Origin: Gamsiella multidivaricata
Lineage: Eukaryota > Mortierellomycota > Mortierellomycetes > Mortierellales > Mortierellaceae
NCBI RefSeq assembly: GCF_025024155.1
Contig: NW_026251732.1
Span: 390,210 to 454,209 of the forward strand
Direction of reading: 5' to 3'
Length of the DNA stretch: 64,000 nucleotides
Positions 60,251 to 64,000 of this stretch are shown here, one piece after another; positions within the stretch are counted from its first letter, which is position 1, and every line of letters begins with the position of its first letter. The position numbers were made by a program, and so were the translations under genes. The notes below the pieces were generated by a model, which was given only the letters and a program-made list of their open reading frames with translations, searched no databases and was not told the origin of the DNA.

Positions 60251-62181
60251 CTAGTAGTAGATCCGCTGCTCCTCCTGCAGGATGTCGGGCCGCTTGTCTA
60301 CTAGCCACGACTGCATCTCTTGGCTCAGCAACCCTATCCCAAAGTGAAGATGCCTCAATCTTGGGAATGCCCGTGCGAGCACTTCCATCTCAGGCCGTGC
60401 AAGTGGATGGTCCACATTCCCCACCAGTCCTAAATGTCGCAGATACTGAAGCCGCTTTACTCTATCACCTTCGACATCATCCTCCAATTCAAGTTGGCCG
60501 AAGCCCTCTGCAATAGATATAACCACTTCATTCGATCCGATCACAAGTCGCTCCAGCAACCTGAGCTGTGATACCCGTTCAAACATGGTCCACTCGACCA
60601 ATCTCCCACATGGTGTAACCTCTCCATCATCCGAGCGGGGTTTGTCGAGTCCTTCCACCTCCAGCTCCTGCAGACCCAAGCAGCTCCAACGAGCCTGGAA
60701 CACGCTTAATTCGACCTGTTGGCACCATGAGATCTTGATGCTCTTGAGTGTCGGTACATGCAGTAGTACCCTTTCAATAGCTTCCTGACTGACGTCTGGA
60801 CACCACGAAACATCCAGTTCGACAAAGGACGCTGCACGCTGCTGTTGCTGTTGCTGACCTCCAATATGTCTATCGACGATCGCATTTAGGGTCTTACTCT
60901 GAATGTTCGACTGAGAGGCGATCAATGAACAGAACCCTAAACACGCCTGCACGACTTGGATCAATTGGTCATTGTCGATGGATGAGAGCTGGCTCAGGTT
61001 CAGCGACCTCAGGTTCAAGCAGTACTGGGGTAAGATTGACCACTGCAGTCGATCCCACGGCGCCTCAAAGTTACCGGAAATGTCGAGGACCTCCAAGTTA
61101 GGGCACTGTCTCAGCAATGGCTCTATCACGTATCTGGTCTGGAGGACACTAGTCTTGGCGAGGTTGAGGTACTTGAGGGCTAAAAGTGGCGGACGTTCTC
61201 TGTCAAGTGCTGATAACGTTGCCTCTGTGTCTGCTGAATCGTTTGGCAAGTGGTCGAATGCCTCAAACAGCTTGAATCCCACTAGATCTGACCCTTCAAA
61301 ACTCAGTTTCAATAAAGTTGGGGCGCGAGCAACTAGGAATGTACCGAGATAGTCTGGCCTCAGGTTCTTCTCATCCTCGTCAATATCGGAGGTATCCTGC
61401 GTCAGCATGAATTCGAACTCGAGCTCTGCGTCCCCCTCAGACCCCCCGAATCGTTCTCGCTAGTACCGTCCACTGTGTCATCATTAAGGTCACTTCCGTT
61501 TTGATCCTGCTCCAAGTCGTCGAGAGTGTAAGGTACAGGCAAAAGTGTCTGTCCGTCAGGGTTGGCGGGCGGGTCGTCATAGAAATATTCCGGAGTGTCA
61601 TTGATGAAGGCCAGCTCTTGTAAACATTCAAGTTGCCTAAGTATACTCAGCCAGGAGATTCCTTGTCCGTAACAACAATTGAGTCGAAGGGTCCTGAGGC
61701 GCGGTAGACATTGGACCATCTGCTGAACCACATCCACTGTCAAGCACCGTGTCAAGGTCAGATCCAGTAAGGTCAGCTGTGGACAAGAGGTGAACATGAG
61801 CTCCTGATCAAATCGGCCAATGAGCCTCAGCGAGCGAACAAGGTGGCCATAATGTGGAAGCCGAGATATGAAGTCGTCTCGATGCACTGGAGGCATGTCC
61901 AGTGTGTGCCAGAGCTGGGCGATAAAGACAGCGGACCATTCTTTGCAGACGCGTGCAGACCGGACAATATCAGCGCGTGAGTCCTGCAGAAACCAGGAAA
62001 TATTCTCGAGCAGCTCAGGGAGCAGCAACACAGCCACTGCAGAGGACGAGGAAGAAGGAGGAAGGTCAGTTGAAGTCATGGGAGCCGAATGGAAAAAGTG
62101 AGGAGGTGCCACAATGGCATTAGTTTCCAAGCGATGAGGGGAGGAAGACGTACACATTTCGTACGTATGATTAGAATGCAC
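60251..62181 (-). CDS. F-box/LRR protein, reading frame interrupted in a homopolymer
   Basis: Likely substrate-recognition subunit of an SCF ubiquitin ligase. The first frame (62181-61402) has an F-box at LLLPELLENISWFLQDSRAD followed by Leu-rich repeats; the second (61408-60251) continues the repeats (LKYLNLAKTSV, LEVLDISGNF, FVELDVSWCPDVS). They differ by one base of phase. Just upstream of the break is a run of six C (61442-61447 on +). A seventh would join both halves into one frame of about 643 residues with a smooth acidic linker (SENDSGGSEGDAELE). A 41-nt intron would also restore phase but is too short to be likely. Either a sequencing/assembly indel or a recent null allele. The true start could be the Met before TSTDLPP. 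Confidence 0.85.
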
Positions 62182-62407
62182 AGACGCAGAGTCATCGAAT
62201 AGGTCTTACACTCCGCTCAACTTGTTCTCTCCTTGTCGATCACGCCCGAAGAGATCTTGACTCCATCGCTCTTCATCGCCTTCCTACTCCACTCCACTCC
62301 TCTCCACTCGCTTGATTCCATCCATTCATTCTTTTGTTTATCTGCCTCTTCTATCATCCCAACCAATCTCTTGTTCTATACTCATTGGAGCCACAGCACT
62401 GATCAAT
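62182..62407. promoter_or_regulatory. Divergent promoter region, F-box gene / methionine synthase reductase
   Basis: 226 bp between divergent start codons, CT-rich toward the + gene. No specific binding site can be named. Confidence 0.35.
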
Positions 62408-64000
62408 ATGGTTCCTGAGACAGATCTTGTTCCGCAGGCGGACCATCTCACTGTCTTCTTCGCCTCTCAGACCGGCAATGCAGAGTCCATCTCTCGTAAC
62501 ATTCACGAGCAGGCTCAGGAGAGAGGATTCAAGTCAGCTCACTTTGCTCTTAACGACTTTGCCAAGGTTGACTGGGACAAGGAAGAGTGTCTCGTCTTTG
62601 TGGTCTCTACCACGGGCGACGGCGATCCTCCAGACAACTCAACAAAGTTCTGGCGCCATCTCCGTAAGCTCAAGGGCGTTGGTCTCACTAAGGCCAAATA
62701 TGCCATTCTTGGTAAGCAAAGCGACTCATGGTATCTGTATTCATATGCATGAGTGGACCGAATAGGTTTTGACAAGTGATCGATATCTCGAATGTATGTA
62801 GGCCTCGGAGATACCAATTACGACAACTTTTGCCAGACAGCTAAGCGACTTGACACTCGCCTTCAGGAGCTTGGAGCCAGCCCATTTTATGCTCGAGGGC
62901 TCGCTGACGATGCTACAGGGTATGCGGGGCTGACCATTCGACGTATCTGCTCGTCATCACACTGTGCTAATCACATTAAATCTTCTGCTTTTTCCTATTA
63001 TCACGCTGTTATGCTAGTCTGGAAGAAACTGTGGATCCGTGGATTATGAACCTTTGGCCAGCTCTCGCTCACCAGGTCATTTGTGCTCCCACGATCCATG
63101 ACCTACCCCAGCCTCATCTCAATAAGGAAGAGGAGCAGATTGTCAAGCATATCATCGAAGCAGAGAGGAAGGAGCACGAACACCAATCATCTTCGCCGAA
63201 GGCACCACCAGCAAGTCCCTCAGCTGTTAAAGACAAGGGCACCATGGAATCATTGATCAAGGGTGTCGAGTCGCTCTCTGTCGCTACTGAGAAGACACCC
63301 ATAGTCCCTGCTACCGGACACACAATCAACGTCGACTTTTCAGTCATGGCCAATCATACCAACCTTACAGCTTTGCCGCGAGTTCCCAACGCCAATCTGA
63401 AGATCGTAGATGCTGACAGCACAACAACCTCGACAACTACTGGTGGCATCCCTTCATTTATTCAGACCCCTTCTCGCTTGATGCTGGCCAAGATTAACAG
63501 CATCCAGTGCTTGACGCCTGCGGATGCATTGAAGCGCACACTTTCGATTGAGTTTGGATTTGAAGACGACGTTGAATATGCTCCAGGAGATTCATTTGGC
63601 ATCTGGGCACCTAACGACGAATCCTTGGTCCGTGGAGTCTTTGCCGCATTGGATGTGAAGGAAGAAGACATGAGTAAACGGATCAAACTGGAGGGCGAAG
63701 GTAACATATCAACACATGGAAGTGATTTGACCCCGTATGGGCGTCCATCCTGCAAGAAAATCACTGTTTAATCGCTCATCTCTGTCGTTTGTGCAAAATA
63801 GGTATCCCATCTCATCTTCAATCTGTGCAGTCGGCAACATTGTTAGATGTGTTTCGCTATGCCGTGGATCTGACAACTGTTCCCAAGAAGGCAAATTTTC
63901 GTCTCTATGCAGATCACGCTGCTGATTTGACCGATAAGCAGAAATTGATGTTTATGGCGTCTAAACAAGGAGCGGATCAGTTCAATGCATTCCGCGCGCA
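62408..64000 (+). CDS. Methionine synthase reductase-like diflavin reductase (3' end outside window)
   Basis: Transfers electrons from NADPH through FAD and FMN to reactivate cobalamin-dependent methionine synthase. Visible exons are 62408-62711, 62802-62919, 63018-63700 and 63802 to the window end, giving about 434 residues. The flavodoxin domain has FFASQTGNAESIS, VVSTTGDGDPPDN and GLGDTNYDNFCQ, then RLQELGASPFYARG and VDPWIMNLWPAL, matching MTRR more than cytochrome P450 reductase or Tah18. A Ser/Pro/Thr-rich linker follows, then the start of the FAD domain (EYAPGDSFGIW; KKANFRLYADHAADL, SKQGADQF). Truncated only by the window. The MTRR call over other diflavin reductases is from motif memory. 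Confidence 0.85.

Overview
The window is nuclear DNA from an early-diverging filamentous fungus, most likely Mortierellomycotina. This is inferred from gene content and style, not from a database search. Genes are dense, lie on both strands and are cut by many short introns with GTAAGT-like donors and TAG or CAG acceptors. Leaders are CT-rich, and long poly-T/poly-A runs lie between genes. Fungus-specific families are present: a velvet regulator and a Ras-type adenylate cyclase with RA, leucine-rich-repeat (LRR), PP2C and cyclase domains. A methionine synthase reductase is also present, which points to cobalamin-dependent methionine synthesis, a trait lost in most higher fungi. For most genes I worked out exon boundaries by requiring reading-frame phase to hold across every intron; all these joins close in frame.

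Layout, left to right: 3' end of cytosolic leucyl-tRNA synthetase (+); U1 snRNP protein C (-); initiator tRNA-Met (+); short-chain dehydrogenase (-); SFT2 vesicle protein (-); a dead pogo/Tigger-type DNA transposon with 122-bp inverted repeats, followed by a MITE-like foldback; a CUE-AlkB-GRF dioxygenase (+); complex I 51-kDa subunit (-); NudE dynein regulator (+); prefoldin subunit 4 (-); Derlin (+); AP-2 mu (+); RNase H2 subunit C (-). Next come about 3.2 kb without a clear gene, a secreted subtilisin-like protease (+), Rab escort protein (-), and about 2.9 kb of low-complexity DNA. Then come an unrecognised Cys-rich small gene (-), a 1376-residue unrecognised multidomain protein (-), a velvet-domain protein (+), about 3.2 kb with only relics, an FAD monooxygenase (+), adenylate cyclase (-), an F-box/LRR protein whose frame is broken in a homopolymer (-), and the 5' part of methionine synthase reductase (+).

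The genes are mostly unlinked housekeeping and signalling functions: translation, splicing, vesicle traffic (SFT2, AP-2 mu, Rab escort protein, Derlin), genome maintenance (RNase H2C, AlkB-GRF), respiration and cAMP signalling. There is no metabolic cluster or operon. The most unusual items are the adenylate cyclase, whose first metal-binding Asp is a Ser; the 1376-residue protein; the transposon whose ends are nearly identical although its transposase is wrecked; and two equal-length, in-phase candidate first exons for NudE.
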